Positions 29,769 to 39,554 of a stretch of DNA of 64,000 nucleotides are shown one piece after another. Origin of the DNA: Eisenbergiella tayi (lineage in GTDB: Bacteria > Bacillota > Clostridia > Lachnospirales > Lachnospiraceae); the NCBI RefSeq assembly GCF_001881565.1, contig NZ_MPDJ01000001.1, forward strand, positions 1,876,564 through 1,940,563. The letters are read 5' to 3'. The position numbers were made by a program, and so were the translations under genes. Below the pieces are notes generated by a model, which searched no databases, was not told the DNA's origin, and was given only the letters and a program-made list of their open reading frames with translations. Numbering within the stretch: position 1 is the stretch's first letter; each line of letters begins with the position of its first letter.

Positions 29769-30536
29769 ATGATTTTTGACAGTCATGCCCATTACGATGA
29801 TAAAGCCTTTGATGAAGATCGGGAACAGCTTTTGGGAAGCTTTCCGGAAAAAGGGATCAGTTACGTGGTGAACGCGGGAGCCAGCTTCGATTCCAATGAA
29901 AGAGGCCTTGAGCTTACGAAAGAATATCCGTTTTTGTATGCTGCCGTGGGAATCCATCCCGAGCATGCTCATACGCTGGATGATGCGGGCCTTGAGTGGA
30001 TCCGCAGCCGGTTTTCCAATCCCAAAGCAGTCGCTGTGGGAGAAATCGGCCTGGATTACTATTGGGACGAGCCTGCCCGGGATATACAGAAAGAGGCATT
30101 CAGCCGTCAGATGGCCCTGGCAAAAGAAATCGGCAGGCCGGTTATCATTCATTCCAGGGATGCGGCAAAGGATACCCTGGATATGATGCGTGAAGAATAT
30201 GGAAAGGACAGTCCCGCCGTCATTCACTGTTTTTCCTATGCAAAGGAGACCGCAAGACAGTTCCTGGATTTGGGATATATGATTGGAATAGGCGGAGTGG
30301 TCACTTTTAAAAATGCCAGAAAGGTGAAGGAAACGGTGGAATACGTTCCCATGGACAGGCTGCTTCTGGAAACGGACTGCCCTTACCTGGCGCCGGAGCC
30401 TCACAGAGGAACGCGCAACAGTTCCCTGAACCTTCCCCTTGTAGCTGCGCAGATTGCCGCTCTGAAAGGGATATCCGAAGACGAAGTGACGGAAACAACC
30501 TTTCGGAATGCGAAACGCTTTTATGGAATCGACTAG
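29769..30536 (+). CDS. TatD family deoxyribonuclease
   Basis: The 255-residue protein carries all TatD metal-binding blocks: DSHAHYDD at the N terminus, GEIGLDYYWD, IIHSRDAAKDT, IHCFSYAKE and the late LLETDCPYLAPEPHRG. TatD enzymes are metal-dependent nucleases of the amidohydrolase superfamily, with 3'-5' exonuclease and quality-control roles. rsmA follows 18 bp downstream, a common Firmicute order. A ribosome site AGAGGTG lies before the ATG. Confidence 0.94.
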   Translation: MIFDSHAHYDDKAFDEDREQLLGSFPEKGISYVVNAGASFDSNERGLELTKEYPFLYAAVGIHPEHAHTLDDAGLEWIRSRFSNPKAVAVGEIGLDYYWDEPARDIQKEAFSRQMALAKEIGRPVIIHSRDAAKDTLDMMREEYGKDSPAVIHCFSYAKETARQFLDLGYMIGIGGVVTFKNARKVKETVEYVPMDRLLLETDCPYLAPEPHRGTRNSSLNLPLVAAQIAALKGISEDEVTETTFRNAKRFYGID

Positions 30537-30554
30537 AATCTACGGAGGATTTAT

Positions 30555-31427
30555 ATGCCAAGATTAGGTACGCCCACAGGAACAATTGAAGTACTGCATA
30601 AATACAATTTTAATTTTCAGAAAAAATTCGGTCAGAATTTCCTGATAGAACCCGGAGTGCTGGAAACCATAGTGGAGGCCGCGGAAATAGGAGAAGAGGA
30701 CTGTGTGCTGGAAATAGGGCCCGGAATCGGCACTATGACCCAGTATCTGGCAGAGCAGGCCGGGGAAGTGATAGCTGTGGAAATCGACAAGGCTTTGATT
30801 CCCATACTGAAGGATACCCTGTCGGCTTATACCAATGTTACGGTTATCAACGCAGATATCCTGAAGCTGGATGTGGAAGAGCTTGTAAGGGAAAAGAACG
30901 GCGGAAAGCCGGTTAAGGTGGTGGCGAATCTTCCCTATTATATTACGACCCCCATAATCATGCAGCTGTTTGAAAGCCATGTCCCTCTGGAAAGCATCAC
31001 CATCATGGTGCAGACCGAGGTTGCGGAGAGGATGCAGGTGGGGCCGGGAACCAAGGATTACGGCGCCCTTTCCCTTGCGGTACAGTATTACTCCAGGCCG
31101 GAAATTGTCACCCATGTCCCGCCGTCCTGCTTCATGCCCAGACCCAATGTGGGAAGCACCGTCATTCGTCTTAACAGATATGAAAAGCCCCCGGTGGAAA
31201 CAGCGGATGAAGAATTTATGTTCAGACTGATCCGCGCGTCCTTCAATCAGCGCAGAAAAACGCTTGTGAACGGACTGAGCAATGCGTCCGGCCTGAATCT
31301 TTCGAAGGAGGAGGTCACGGATGCACTGGAAAAAATGGGACTGCCTGCCACGATACGCGGGGAAACCTTTACCCTGGAACAATTTGCCCGTCTTGGCAGC
31401 CTTTTATATAAGGGAGGGCCGGCATGA
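30555..31427 (+). CDS. rsmA: 16S rRNA (adenine 1518/1519-N6)-dimethyltransferase RsmA
   Basis: The 290-residue protein has the RsmA/KsgA start FGQNFLIEPGVLETIV, SAM motif VLEIGPGIGTMT, acidic AVEID, and the catalytic NLPYYITTPI. FNQRRKTLVNGLS in the C-terminal domain is also diagnostic. It dimethylates two adjacent adenines near the 3' end of 16S rRNA; loss gives kasugamycin resistance in E. coli. Its stop overlaps the start of the HAD gene (ATGA). Confidence 0.96.
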   Translation: MPRLGTPTGTIEVLHKYNFNFQKKFGQNFLIEPGVLETIVEAAEIGEEDCVLEIGPGIGTMTQYLAEQAGEVIAVEIDKALIPILKDTLSAYTNVTVINADILKLDVEELVREKNGGKPVKVVANLPYYITTPIIMQLFESHVPLESITIMVQTEVAERMQVGPGTKDYGALSLAVQYYSRPEIVTHVPPSCFMPRPNVGSTVIRLNRYEKPPVETADEEFMFRLIRASFNQRRKTLVNGLSNASGLNLSKEEVTDALEKMGLPATIRGETFTLEQFARLGSLLYKGGPA

Positions 31428-32107
31428 TCGAAGCGATTGTTTTTGATATGGACGGCATTCTGTTCGATACGGAGAGGCTCAGTGTGGAAAGCTGGATCGA
31501 AGTGGCAGAGCGGCTGGGGCTTCCGGATATCGATAAGGGAGTATATGGCTGTATCGGCCTGAACCGCACGGACTGCCGTATTTTTCTCAAAGAAACCTAT
31601 GGACAGGATTTTCCCTATGATTATTTCAGAGAACAGACAGCCGCCGTTTTTCAGCGGAAGATGGCAAAGGACGGCCTTCCTGTTATGAAAGGCGCGGGAG
31701 AGCTTCTTGCCTGGCTGCAGGAAAAAGGGTTAAAGGTGGCACTGGCTTCCTCCACAAGCCATAAAACGGTGGAAAGCCATCTGCAGCAGGCCGGTTTTAC
31801 CGGATTTTTCCAGGCGGTTATCGGCGGGGACATGGTGGAGCACAGCAAGCCCCAGCCCGATATTTACCTGAAGGCCTGTCAGCTGCTTGATGTGGAACCG
31901 GGCAATGCGGCAGCCATAGAGGATTCTCCCAACGGAATACGATCCGCATATGCGGCAGGGATGCTGCCTGTTATGGTGCCGGATCTGGTGAAGCCCGATC
32001 CGGAAATAGAGAAAATGCTTTACCGGAAATGTGACAGTCTTTTTGCTGTTCTGGAATTTCTGGAAGAAAAGGATAAAAAAGGTGAATTATATCAGCCCCG
32101 CATCTAA
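31424..32107 (+). CDS. HAD family phosphatase (beta-phosphoglucomutase-like)
   Basis: The 227-residue protein shows HAD motif I VFDMDGILFDTE, motif II ALASSTSH, motif III with HSKPQPDIY and motif IV IEDSPNGIRSA, with a helical C1 cap. This subgroup holds phosphatases and beta-phosphoglucomutases. ATG and the rsmA stop overlap by 4 bp, so the two are translated together. Substrate cannot be read from sequence. Confidence 0.92.
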   Translation: MIEAIVFDMDGILFDTERLSVESWIEVAERLGLPDIDKGVYGCIGLNRTDCRIFLKETYGQDFPYDYFREQTAAVFQRKMAKDGLPVMKGAGELLAWLQEKGLKVALASSTSHKTVESHLQQAGFTGFFQAVIGGDMVEHSKPQPDIYLKACQLLDVEPGNAAAIEDSPNGIRSAYAAGMLPVMVPDLVKPDPEIEKMLYRKCDSLFAVLEFLEEKDKKGELYQPRI

Positions 32108-32184
32108 AACGCCGGCTGAAAGCAGGGAGCGGTGGATAAGGCATGTACCGGGAAAGCTTTTTCGGACAGCCGGAGGTATAGCGG

Positions 32185-32217
32185 GTCCGTTACGGGCTGA
32201 TAATATGGATAACGGAC
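32185..32217 (+). promoter_or_regulatory. Stem-loop in the leader of the ZIP transporter gene
   Basis: GTCCGTTA (32185-32192) and TAACGGAC (32210-32217) form a perfect 8-bp stem, 35 bp before the transporter start. There is no T tract, so it is not a terminator. Confidence 0.4.
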
Positions 32218-32251
32218 AGAGCACAGATTTTATTTTGAAAGGAGGTAATGC

Positions 32252-33046
32252 ATGAAACAGGCATTAATATGGGCGTCCGGCGGGACCGGTTTTACATTTC
32301 TGATGACCACATTAGGCGCCGCCATGGTATTTTTATTCCGCGGCAAAATAAATATGAAAATACAGAGGGTTTTCCTGGGATTCGCGGCGGGTGTCATGAT
32401 TGCCGCTTCCGTATGGTCCCTTCTCATTCCTGCCATTGACGAAGCGGAGGCGGCAGGAGGCGTGGGGTGGATACCTGCGGCGGGAGGATTTGTCCTCGGT
32501 ATTTTATTTCTTTTGCTGATGGATCAGCTGCTTCCCCATCTCCACGCGGGTTCGGATGAACCGGAGGGTATTTCGTCCTCCTGGAAAAGAACGACTCTGC
32601 TGGTTATGGCGGTCACTCTCCATAATATTCCGGAAGGAATGGCTGTGGGACTGGCGTTTGCCATGGCGACGCAGAACATGGGGGCTGAGGCCGGTGCGGC
32701 GGCAGCGTTCGCTCTTGCCCTGGGAATCGGTATCCAGAACTTTCCGGAAGGGGCGGCGATATCCCTGCCTTTAAAGCAGGAAGGGATGCCTTCCTGGAAA
32801 GCGTTTGTTTACGGCAGCCTTTCCGGAATTGTGGAACCGATTTTCGGTATTCTGGTGGTTCTGATTGCCGGAGGAATCCAGCCGCTTATGCCCTGGCTTC
32901 TCAGTTTTGCGGCCGGCGCCATGATGTATGTGGTAGTGGAGGAGCTCATTCCTGAGGCTCATCTGGGGGAGCATTCCAATGTGGGCACCCTGGGGGTTAT
33001 GGGAGGTTTCCTTATTATGATGATTTTAGACGTAGCATTAGGATAA
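32252..33046 (+). CDS. ZIP family metal transporter
   Basis: The 264-residue protein has about eight membrane helices. The ZIP metal-binding motifs are clear: HNIPEGMAVGLAF in helix 4 and GIQNFPEGAAIS in helix 5. This is the GufA/ZupT branch, which imports zinc and other divalent metals. AAAGGAGG precedes the ATG. A perfect stem-loop lies in the leader; no zinc-uptake regulator site was recognised. Confidence 0.94.
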   Translation: MKQALIWASGGTGFTFLMTTLGAAMVFLFRGKINMKIQRVFLGFAAGVMIAASVWSLLIPAIDEAEAAGGVGWIPAAGGFVLGILFLLLMDQLLPHLHAGSDEPEGISSSWKRTTLLVMAVTLHNIPEGMAVGLAFAMATQNMGAEAGAAAAFALALGIGIQNFPEGAAISLPLKQEGMPSWKAFVYGSLSGIVEPIFGILVVLIAGGIQPLMPWLLSFAAGAMMYVVVEELIPEAHLGEHSNVGTLGVMGGFLIMMILDVALG

Positions 33047-33067
33047 TAATTAATGGAGGGAAAAGAC

Positions 33068-34174
33068 ATGGAAAAATCAAAGGTTTATTTCACAACAATG
33101 AAGACTTCCTTTTCTGAGAATCTTCCTCAGAAGCTGGAGCGTCTCATCAAAACGGCAGGTATTGGCAATATCGATTTTACCGATAAATATGCCGCCATCA
33201 AAATGCACTTCGGTGAGCCGGGGAATCTGGCCTTTTTAAGGCCCAATTATGCCGCCGTAGTGGTTAAGGTTATTAAGGAACTGGGGGGAAAACCGTTCCT
33301 TACGGACTGCAATACGCTTTATGTGGGAGGAAGGAAAAATGCCCTGGATCATATTGACGCGGCATACCAGAATGGCTTTTCTCCCTTTTCCACAGGCTGT
33401 CATGTAATCATTGCCGATGGATTAAAGGGTACGGATGAAGAACTGGTACCGGTAGAAGGCGGCGAATATGTAAAAGAGGCGAAAATAGGACGCGCTATTA
33501 TGGATGCGGATGTTTTCATCACACTCAGCCATTTCAAGGGTCATGAAGCCACCGGTTTCGGCGGAGCGCTGAAAAACATCGGTATGGGCTGCGGTTCCCG
33601 TGCCGGTAAGATGGAAATGCACAATGCAGGAAAGCCCTATGTGGAGCAGGAGAACTGTATCGGCTGCGGACGCTGTATTAAAATCTGCGCCCATGACGCG
33701 CCTTCCATTACCAATGGAAAAGCGTCCATTGATCACAAGAAATGTGTGGGCTGCGGACGTTGTATCGGTGTGTGTCCCAAAGATGCGGTATGCACTCCCG
33801 GGGATGAAAGCAATGATATCCTGAACCGCAAAATTGCCGAATACAGCAAGGCGGTGGTTTCCGGCCGTCCTCATTTCCATATCAGCCTGGTGGTGGATGT
33901 TTCCCCTAACTGTGACTGCCATTCTGAAAATGATATTCCTATCGTACCCGATGTGGGAATGTTTGCTTCCTTCGATCCCGTTGCCCTGGATGTGGCATGC
34001 GCGGATGCTGTAAATAAGCAGCCTGTTATCGACGGAAGCCAGCTGGATCGTATGCCTCATGTGCATCATGATCATTTCATTGATTCCGCACCGGATACCA
34101 ATTGGCATTCCTGTATCGAGCATGGAGTAAAAATCGGGCTGGGCAGTGATCAGTATGAATTAATCGAGATCTGA
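33068..34174 (+). CDS. DUF362 protein with two [4Fe-4S] ferredoxin motifs
   Basis: I choose the ATG at 33068, preceded by GGAGGGAAAA; 368 residues. The N-terminal part is a DUF362 domain (IDFTDKYAAIKMHFGEPGN; SHFKGHEATGFGGALKNIGM). Residues about 195-260 contain two 4Fe-4S motifs, CIGCGRCIKIC and CVGCGRCIGVC. Such proteins are common in anaerobes and are thought to handle electrons, but their reaction is not established. A strong terminator follows. Confidence 0.92.
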   Translation: MEKSKVYFTTMKTSFSENLPQKLERLIKTAGIGNIDFTDKYAAIKMHFGEPGNLAFLRPNYAAVVVKVIKELGGKPFLTDCNTLYVGGRKNALDHIDAAYQNGFSPFSTGCHVIIADGLKGTDEELVPVEGGEYVKEAKIGRAIMDADVFITLSHFKGHEATGFGGALKNIGMGCGSRAGKMEMHNAGKPYVEQENCIGCGRCIKICAHDAPSITNGKASIDHKKCVGCGRCIGVCPKDAVCTPGDESNDILNRKIAEYSKAVVSGRPHFHISLVVDVSPNCDCHSENDIPIVPDVGMFASFDPVALDVACADAVNKQPVIDGSQLDRMPHVHHDHFIDSAPDTNWHSCIEHGVKIGLGSDQYELIEI

Positions 34175-34193
34175 CGGCAGTACATAATCGCTC

Positions 34194-34240
34194 AAAAAAG
34201 TTCCGGACAGGCTGCTTATAGGCCTGTCCGGAACTTTTTT
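34194..34240. terminator. Strong bidirectional terminator
   Basis: AAAAAAGTTCCGGACAGGC pairs perfectly with GCCTGTCCGGAACTTTTTT (9-nt loop). It serves the DUF362 gene and the convergent GH13 gene. Confidence 0.95.
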
Positions 34241-34257
34241 ACTCTGCAGAATATTTT

Positions 34258-36000
34258 TTATTTGATAACGGCAAAGCCGCCGGGCAAGAGCTGCCTGCTT
34301 TCCAGCCTGCGTGACAAAAGAACACAGCCCTCCGGTACTTCTGTGCAGGTGCTGCCTGCGTTAATGCATACGGTAAGTGACCGGTTATCCTCCTGCCTGC
34401 GGTAAGTGATTACCCGCGAATTCGGTTCCGGATCGGAGAAAACAAGACCGGGACAGCGGCAGAGCGGTTCCTGCCTGCGCAGTCGGATGAGTGCCTTCAC
34501 CATGTCGCAGGTTTCCTGATAAGCCCCGCTTTCGATGGCATCCCAGGGCATGCACCTGCGGCAGTCCGGATCCGGCCCTCCCTCCATGGCAATCTCGGTT
34601 CCATAAAAGATACAGGGGCTTCCGGGCATGGTATAAAGGATACACAGGGCCTGGAAAAAGGAATCCTCATCCGGAAGCTTGGTCCTCAGGCGGGCCGTAT
34701 CATGGGAATCCAGAAGGTTGAAAAGAACCTGATTGGTCTGCTCCATGTACATACTGTAGCATTTGTTGAGCCGGTACTGGAAATTCCTGCTGTCCGCTTC
34801 TTTGTCCCGGAAGAAATCCATGACGGCATTGTGAAAGGGATAATTCATGACAGAATCAAACTCATCCCCCCTCAGCCATCGCATGGAATCCTGCCAGATT
34901 TCACCCAGGATATAAAAGTCCGGGCGCAGGGCCTTCAGACGCGACCGCAATGTCCTGCAGAATTTATGGGAAATCTCATGGGCCACATCCAGCCGCAGAC
35001 CGTCAATACCGAATTCCTTTATCCAATATTCGCAGGTTTCCGTCAGATATTCCGCAACCTCATCATTATTGGTATTCAGCTTTGGCATAAAAGCCGTGAA
35101 ATGGAAGGAATAATACTTTTTGTCGTAGGTCCAGGGATCCGTTTGGTCAAAGGGCCATTTATTTACCATAAACCAATTCCAGTAAGCGGATTCCGGGCCT
35201 TTTTCCAGAACGTCCTGCCAATAGGGGAAATAATAGCCGCAATGATTGAATACGCCGTCCAGCATGATTCGTATACCCGCTTTATGGGCCGTATCCACTA
35301 ATTCACGGAAATCCTCCTCCGTTCCGAAAGCAGGATCGATCCTCCGATAGTCCGTGGTATCGTATTTATGGGTGGTGGAAGCTTCAAAAACAGGGGTCAG
35401 ATAGATGCCCGTAATGCCCAGGTCTGCCAGATAACCGATTTTCGATGTGATTCCCGGGATATCCCCGCCATAAAACTCATCATTTGTCACGCTCCCCTTT
35501 GCCCAGGGCAGAATATTCTTTTTGGGCAGAGAAGCCTTTTTATTACAGAAGCGTTCCGGAAAGATCTGATACCATATGGTATCCTTCACCCAATCCGGCG
35601 TTATGTTGATATCCGCAGGATTCATCCAGGGAAAAGAAAAATACTGCAGCCTTACATTCCCTGTCATAAAGGAACCGTCTGTTCGGACTCCATCCTCCAG
35701 ATAATAACAGGTTTCATTCCCGCTCCTGAGCTCAAAGAAATAACCGCAGCGTTTATAAGGAGGAAAAACCGATATAGTCCACCATTTATGGTTTTCCAGT
35801 TCCCTTACCTGCAGCATCTCCTCAGGATGCCCCTTCCACGTCCAGGGCCCGCCGAATTCTTCCGATTCCATGGGATCCTCATAATTCAGGAAAACCCGAT
35901 CCACCTCCTTTCCGGTCTGGATTTGTATCACCAGCTCCGATTCATTTTTAGCGTAGCACATATTATCCTGGCTTCTGTGATAAATACAACCTAAATTCAT
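34258..36000 (-). CDS. GH13 neopullulanase/cyclomaltodextrinase-like enzyme
   Basis: The ATG at 36000 follows GGGGAGG; 580 residues. An N-terminal immunoglobulin-like domain (about 1-115) precedes the TIM barrel, as in cyclomaltodextrinase and neopullulanase. The triad is Asp338 (GLRLDVAHE), Glu367 (LGEIWQDS) and Asp434 (LLDSHDTAR). It should cleave cyclodextrins, pullulan or maltodextrins in the cytoplasm, since there is no signal peptide. It diverges from the ABC transporter operon, which may import its substrate. Confidence 0.93.
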   Translation of the reverse strand: MNLGCIYHRSQDNMCYAKNESELVIQIQTGKEVDRVFLNYEDPMESEEFGGPWTWKGHPEEMLQVRELENHKWWTISVFPPYKRCGYFFELRSGNETCYYLEDGVRTDGSFMTGNVRLQYFSFPWMNPADINITPDWVKDTIWYQIFPERFCNKKASLPKKNILPWAKGSVTNDEFYGGDIPGITSKIGYLADLGITGIYLTPVFEASTTHKYDTTDYRRIDPAFGTEEDFRELVDTAHKAGIRIMLDGVFNHCGYYFPYWQDVLEKGPESAYWNWFMVNKWPFDQTDPWTYDKKYYSFHFTAFMPKLNTNNDEVAEYLTETCEYWIKEFGIDGLRLDVAHEISHKFCRTLRSRLKALRPDFYILGEIWQDSMRWLRGDEFDSVMNYPFHNAVMDFFRDKEADSRNFQYRLNKCYSMYMEQTNQVLFNLLDSHDTARLRTKLPDEDSFFQALCILYTMPGSPCIFYGTEIAMEGGPDPDCRRCMPWDAIESGAYQETCDMVKALIRLRRQEPLCRCPGLVFSDPEPNSRVITYRRQEDNRSLTVCINAGSTCTEVPEGCVLLSRRLESRQLLPGGFAVIK

Positions 36001-36297
36001 ATGCAAACCTCCCCGATTAAAAATAAATTTGTAAATGTTCAGTACCTTCACAGTTACATAAAATTCTCTATATCATGCTACCATATGACGTTTTGGAGAT
36101 ATATCAAATATATTACTATCTGTATATAGAAATCTGTACAACATATTAAAATATATACAAAGTATATAACAAATATTTTCTGAAAAAAGTAAAAACAGTA
36201 ATATTGATTAGGAAATAAATCTTATATAGGCAGCATGCTATAAAATGTTACTATGTACCTACAGAAAAAATCTGTTAATAAAAGGAGGAAATCAGGT

Positions 36298-37629
36298 ATG
36301 AAGAAAAAAGCTGTTTCAGTATTGCTGGCAATTTCCATGCTCGCAGCAGGAATGATGGGCTGCGGAAAACAGGCTGCCACGGACAGCACAGGGGCTGCAG
36401 CGGAAACACCGGCGGCACAGGCTTCCGAAAGTAAGGAGGCTGCGGATACAGGGGCTTCATCCGGTGCTGTGGAAATTGAATTTGTAAACCAGAAGAGGGA
36501 GGCTGCAGATACCTTCCAGGCAGTGATTGATAAGTTCAGCGAACAAAACCCGGATATCAAGGTAACGCTGAATACCACCCCTGACGGAAGCGGCGTGCTC
36601 ATGACCAGAGCCAGCAGTGACACACTGCCGGACATCCTTATGCACTGGCCCACAGACGCACAGTTTGTACAGTTTGCAAATGAAGGCCTTCTGGCTGACT
36701 TATCGGGAAAAGATTATACGGGAAATATCGTACAGTCTTATATCGAGGATTTGAAAATGGAAGACGGAGGCATTTATTGTCTGCCTATTTCCCTGAACTT
36801 TATGGGTGTTTACTATAATGTTGATAAATTCACCGAAGCCGGCTTTTCCGTTCCCCAGACCTGGGACGAGCTGATCGCGCTGTGTGATAAAATCGTGGAA
36901 AAAGGCGAAGTTCCCTTCCTCCTTCCCAATAAGGATTCCTGGACCGTTTCCCAGCTTTGGGACAATATCGGCGGGAAAGACAGAGGCGGATATACTGATT
37001 TTTACACCGGTCTGGACGATGGCAGCCAGTCTTATGCGGCAGATGCAATCGCCAATGACTCTATGGAAAAAATGGTTCTGTTGACCGAAAAGTATTCCCA
37101 GGGGGATACGCTGTCCCTCGGCTATGATCAGGCGATTAACGATTTTGCAACCGGAGCAGCCTACATGTTTATCCAGGGCAGCTGGGCTCTTCCCTCTATC
37201 CAGGCCGCCAATCCCGACGCCAATGTGGAAATGTTCCCCATGCCCAACGACAGCGGAGACATGAAGCAGCCGGTAGGCGTTGACTGCGCGATCTGCGTCA
37301 GCGCAAAGGCAGCCGCGGATCCTGCAAAGTCAGAAGCGGTGGATAAATTTATGGCCTATCTTTTCTCCACGGAAGCAGGACAGATGTATTCGGATATGGA
37401 TCATTCTCCTTCCGCAATCACAGGCGTGACGGCAGATATTCCCCAGGATAAGCTTGTACTTGATCTGATTGACAAGGCGGGCGTCCTGGATCTGGCGGTA
37501 CCTCCTACCGGATTTGAAGATACCAAGCGTTCTGAAATCCAGAATGTATTCATGGGAACCTCCGTTCCTGATTTCCTTTCCCAGCTGGATGAAGACTGGA
37601 AAACCGCAAGAGAGGCAGAAGCGCAGTAA
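36298..37629 (+). CDS. Sugar ABC transporter substrate-binding lipoprotein
   Basis: The ATG at 36298 follows AAAGGAGG; 443 residues. It has a lipoprotein signal (LAAGMMGCGKQ, Cys22) and an Ala/Ser/Glu-rich linker, then a family 1 solute-binding fold (VIDKFSEQNPDIKVTLNTTP, LPISLNFMGVYYNVDKFTEAG). It captures an oligosaccharide outside the membrane. Two permease genes follow, but no ATPase gene, so a shared MsmK-type ATPase elsewhere is expected. The 298 bp before it are A/T-rich, with TATAAA at 36239 and no clear -35 box. Confidence 0.93.
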   Translation: MKKKAVSVLLAISMLAAGMMGCGKQAATDSTGAAAETPAAQASESKEAADTGASSGAVEIEFVNQKREAADTFQAVIDKFSEQNPDIKVTLNTTPDGSGVLMTRASSDTLPDILMHWPTDAQFVQFANEGLLADLSGKDYTGNIVQSYIEDLKMEDGGIYCLPISLNFMGVYYNVDKFTEAGFSVPQTWDELIALCDKIVEKGEVPFLLPNKDSWTVSQLWDNIGGKDRGGYTDFYTGLDDGSQSYAADAIANDSMEKMVLLTEKYSQGDTLSLGYDQAINDFATGAAYMFIQGSWALPSIQAANPDANVEMFPMPNDSGDMKQPVGVDCAICVSAKAAADPAKSEAVDKFMAYLFSTEAGQMYSDMDHSPSAITGVTADIPQDKLVLDLIDKAGVLDLAVPPTGFEDTKRSEIQNVFMGTSVPDFLSQLDEDWKTAREAEAQ

Positions 37630-37664
37630 CTTGCAATAGTCTGTCAGGGGACAGGCAGTAAACA

Positions 37665-37737
37665 AAGGCTGCCCACGCTCTGTGGGCCGGCTTTTGTCCA
37701 AGAAAAACGGGCAGGGTGCGCATATCCTGTCCGTTTT
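37665..37737 (+). promoter_or_regulatory. Two stem-loops between binding-protein and permease genes
   Basis: GGCTGCCCAC...GTGGGCCGGCTTTT (37667-37694) and AAAACGGGCAGG...CCTGTCCGTTTT (37704-37737) are stem-loops ending in short T runs. In ABC operons such hairpins stabilise the upstream binding-protein message or partly terminate, lowering permease output. Confidence 0.6.
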
Positions 37738-37757
37738 CAGGTAAGGAGAAGAGAGCT

Positions 37758-38645
37758 ATGGATAAGAAAAAAAAGAAAATATCCGAAAGAACCAGAACGC
37801 TGTTCCTGTTTACTTTGCCGTCTGTGGTGATGTATACTGTTTTTTTTACCGTTACGATGGCTATCGGCATTTATTACAGCTTTACCGACTGGAACGGCAT
37901 CAGTGCGTCGTATAAAATCATCGGCATCGGAAATTACATAAAAGCGCTGATGGACCGTAAATTCCAGGCTGCCCTGAAGTTTAACTTTGTATACACCTTC
38001 CTGTTCGTGCTGATCCTGATTGTCATTTCCCTGCTGGTGGCAATATGCCTGAATAACCTCACGAAGACATCCACAATATTCCGATCCATTTATTTCCTTC
38101 CTGCCGTGCTTTCCATGGTTACGGTAGGACTGATATGGAATGAGCTGTTCTACAGAGCCCTGCCCGTCATCGGCAAGGCGCTGAATATAGGATGGCTTTC
38201 CAACAGCCTTCTGGGAAATAAAACGACCGCCATGTTCGGCATTCTGATCGTAAACCTGTGGCAGGGCTGCTCCATTCCCATTGTCCTCTTCCTGGCAGGG
38301 CTCCAGAGTGTTCCATCGGAGCTTTATGAGGCGGCGACCATTGACGGAGCCAACCGGTGGGATAAATTCAAAAGCATAACCTTCCCCTTTCTGATACCGG
38401 TGCTGAATATGGTTATTATCACCCAGGTGAAGGCCGGGCTGACCATTTTCGATTATATTATGGCAATGACCAACGGAGGGCCGGGAGGCGCCACACAGGC
38501 GGTAGGTATTTTGATTTACAACCAGGCGATGAAAGGGAACGCCTACAGCCAATCCGTAGCCGAGTCCATGATCTTGTTTGTTATTGTGGCCATTGTGGCT
38601 GCCGTTACCTTAAAAATGACTAAGAATAAACAGGTAGGTGATTAG
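37758..38645 (+). CDS. Sugar ABC transporter permease (MalF-type)
   Basis: The ATG at 37758 follows AAGGAGAAGAG; 295 residues with six membrane helices. The EAA loop is seen as YEAATIDGANRWDKFKSITFPFL, which contacts the ATPase. It forms a heterodimer with the next permease and takes sugar from the upstream binding protein. It overlaps no gene, but the next start is one base beyond its stop. Confidence 0.93.
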   Translation: MDKKKKKISERTRTLFLFTLPSVVMYTVFFTVTMAIGIYYSFTDWNGISASYKIIGIGNYIKALMDRKFQAALKFNFVYTFLFVLILIVISLLVAICLNNLTKTSTIFRSIYFLPAVLSMVTVGLIWNELFYRALPVIGKALNIGWLSNSLLGNKTTAMFGILIVNLWQGCSIPIVLFLAGLQSVPSELYEAATIDGANRWDKFKSITFPFLIPVLNMVIITQVKAGLTIFDYIMAMTNGGPGGATQAVGILIYNQAMKGNAYSQSVAESMILFVIVAIVAAVTLKMTKNKQVGD

Positions 38646-38646
38646 T

Positions 38647-39489
38647 ATGGGAAAATCAATATCATCCAGAATTGCGAAAGTAGTTACAGGGCTTGTCCTG
38701 CTCATCGGCGCGGTTATTATCTTGTTTCCCATGTATATCACGATAATAACCTCTCTTAAGACACAGCAGGAATCCGCCGCCGATTTCTTCTCCCTCCCTT
38801 CCTCCTTTTACCTGGGGAATTTTATCAGTGTATTTGAGAAAAGCGGGTATTGGACATATGTGTGGAATTCTGCCAAAATAACAATCATATCCGTCGTGCT
38901 GATTCTTGTTTTCATCCCCATGTGCGCTTATGCAATCGCCCGCAAAATGGAAGAAAACAAATATTTTAAAACGGTCTATTTTTATCTGCTCCTGGGGATT
39001 TTTGTGCCTTTTCAGGTTATCATGGTTCCGCTGGTGCAGTATCTGACCAAAATGAAGCTTTTAAACCAGACAGGGCTGATCTGTATGTGCCTCTCCCTCG
39101 CTTCCTCCCAGGGAGTCTTCCTCCTTGCCAATTATGTGAAAAGCGTTCCCCGGGATCTGGAGGAAGCGGCCTCTATTGACGGCTGTACCACCTTTTCCGC
39201 TTATTGGAGGGTAGTCCTTCCGTTAATAAAGCCTATGGTAGCGACCATCTTTGTCATGAATGCCCTGTGGGTATGGAACGATTTCCAGATGCCCCTGCTG
39301 ATTCTGAACCAGCAGCCGGGTATGTGGACCCTGCCCCTGTTCCAGTATAACTTTAAATCACAATATACCTTTGATTACAATCTGGCCTTCGCCTCTTATC
39401 TGGTTGCAATGCTTCCGGTAATCATTGCCTATATTTGTGCCCAGAAATACATTGTCGCAGGGCTTACCCAGGGGGCGGTAAAAACCTGA
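38647..39489 (+). CDS. Sugar ABC transporter permease (MalG-type)
   Basis: The ATG at 38647 is preceded by AGGTG; 280 residues. It has six membrane helices and the EAA loop LEEAASIDGCTTFSAYWRVV. It pairs with the preceding permease. The two-component genes that follow 65 bp downstream are probably part of the same regulon. Confidence 0.93.
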   Translation: MGKSISSRIAKVVTGLVLLIGAVIILFPMYITIITSLKTQQESAADFFSLPSSFYLGNFISVFEKSGYWTYVWNSAKITIISVVLILVFIPMCAYAIARKMEENKYFKTVYFYLLLGIFVPFQVIMVPLVQYLTKMKLLNQTGLICMCLSLASSQGVFLLANYVKSVPRDLEEAASIDGCTTFSAYWRVVLPLIKPMVATIFVMNALWVWNDFQMPLLILNQQPGMWTLPLFQYNFKSQYTFDYNLAFASYLVAMLPVIIAYICAQKYIVAGLTQGAVKT

Positions 39490-39554
39490 GACAGCAGATT
39501 TACAGAATTGGATGAAAGGCCTGCCGTCCGGGGAAATTGCAGGAAGGAGCAGAT

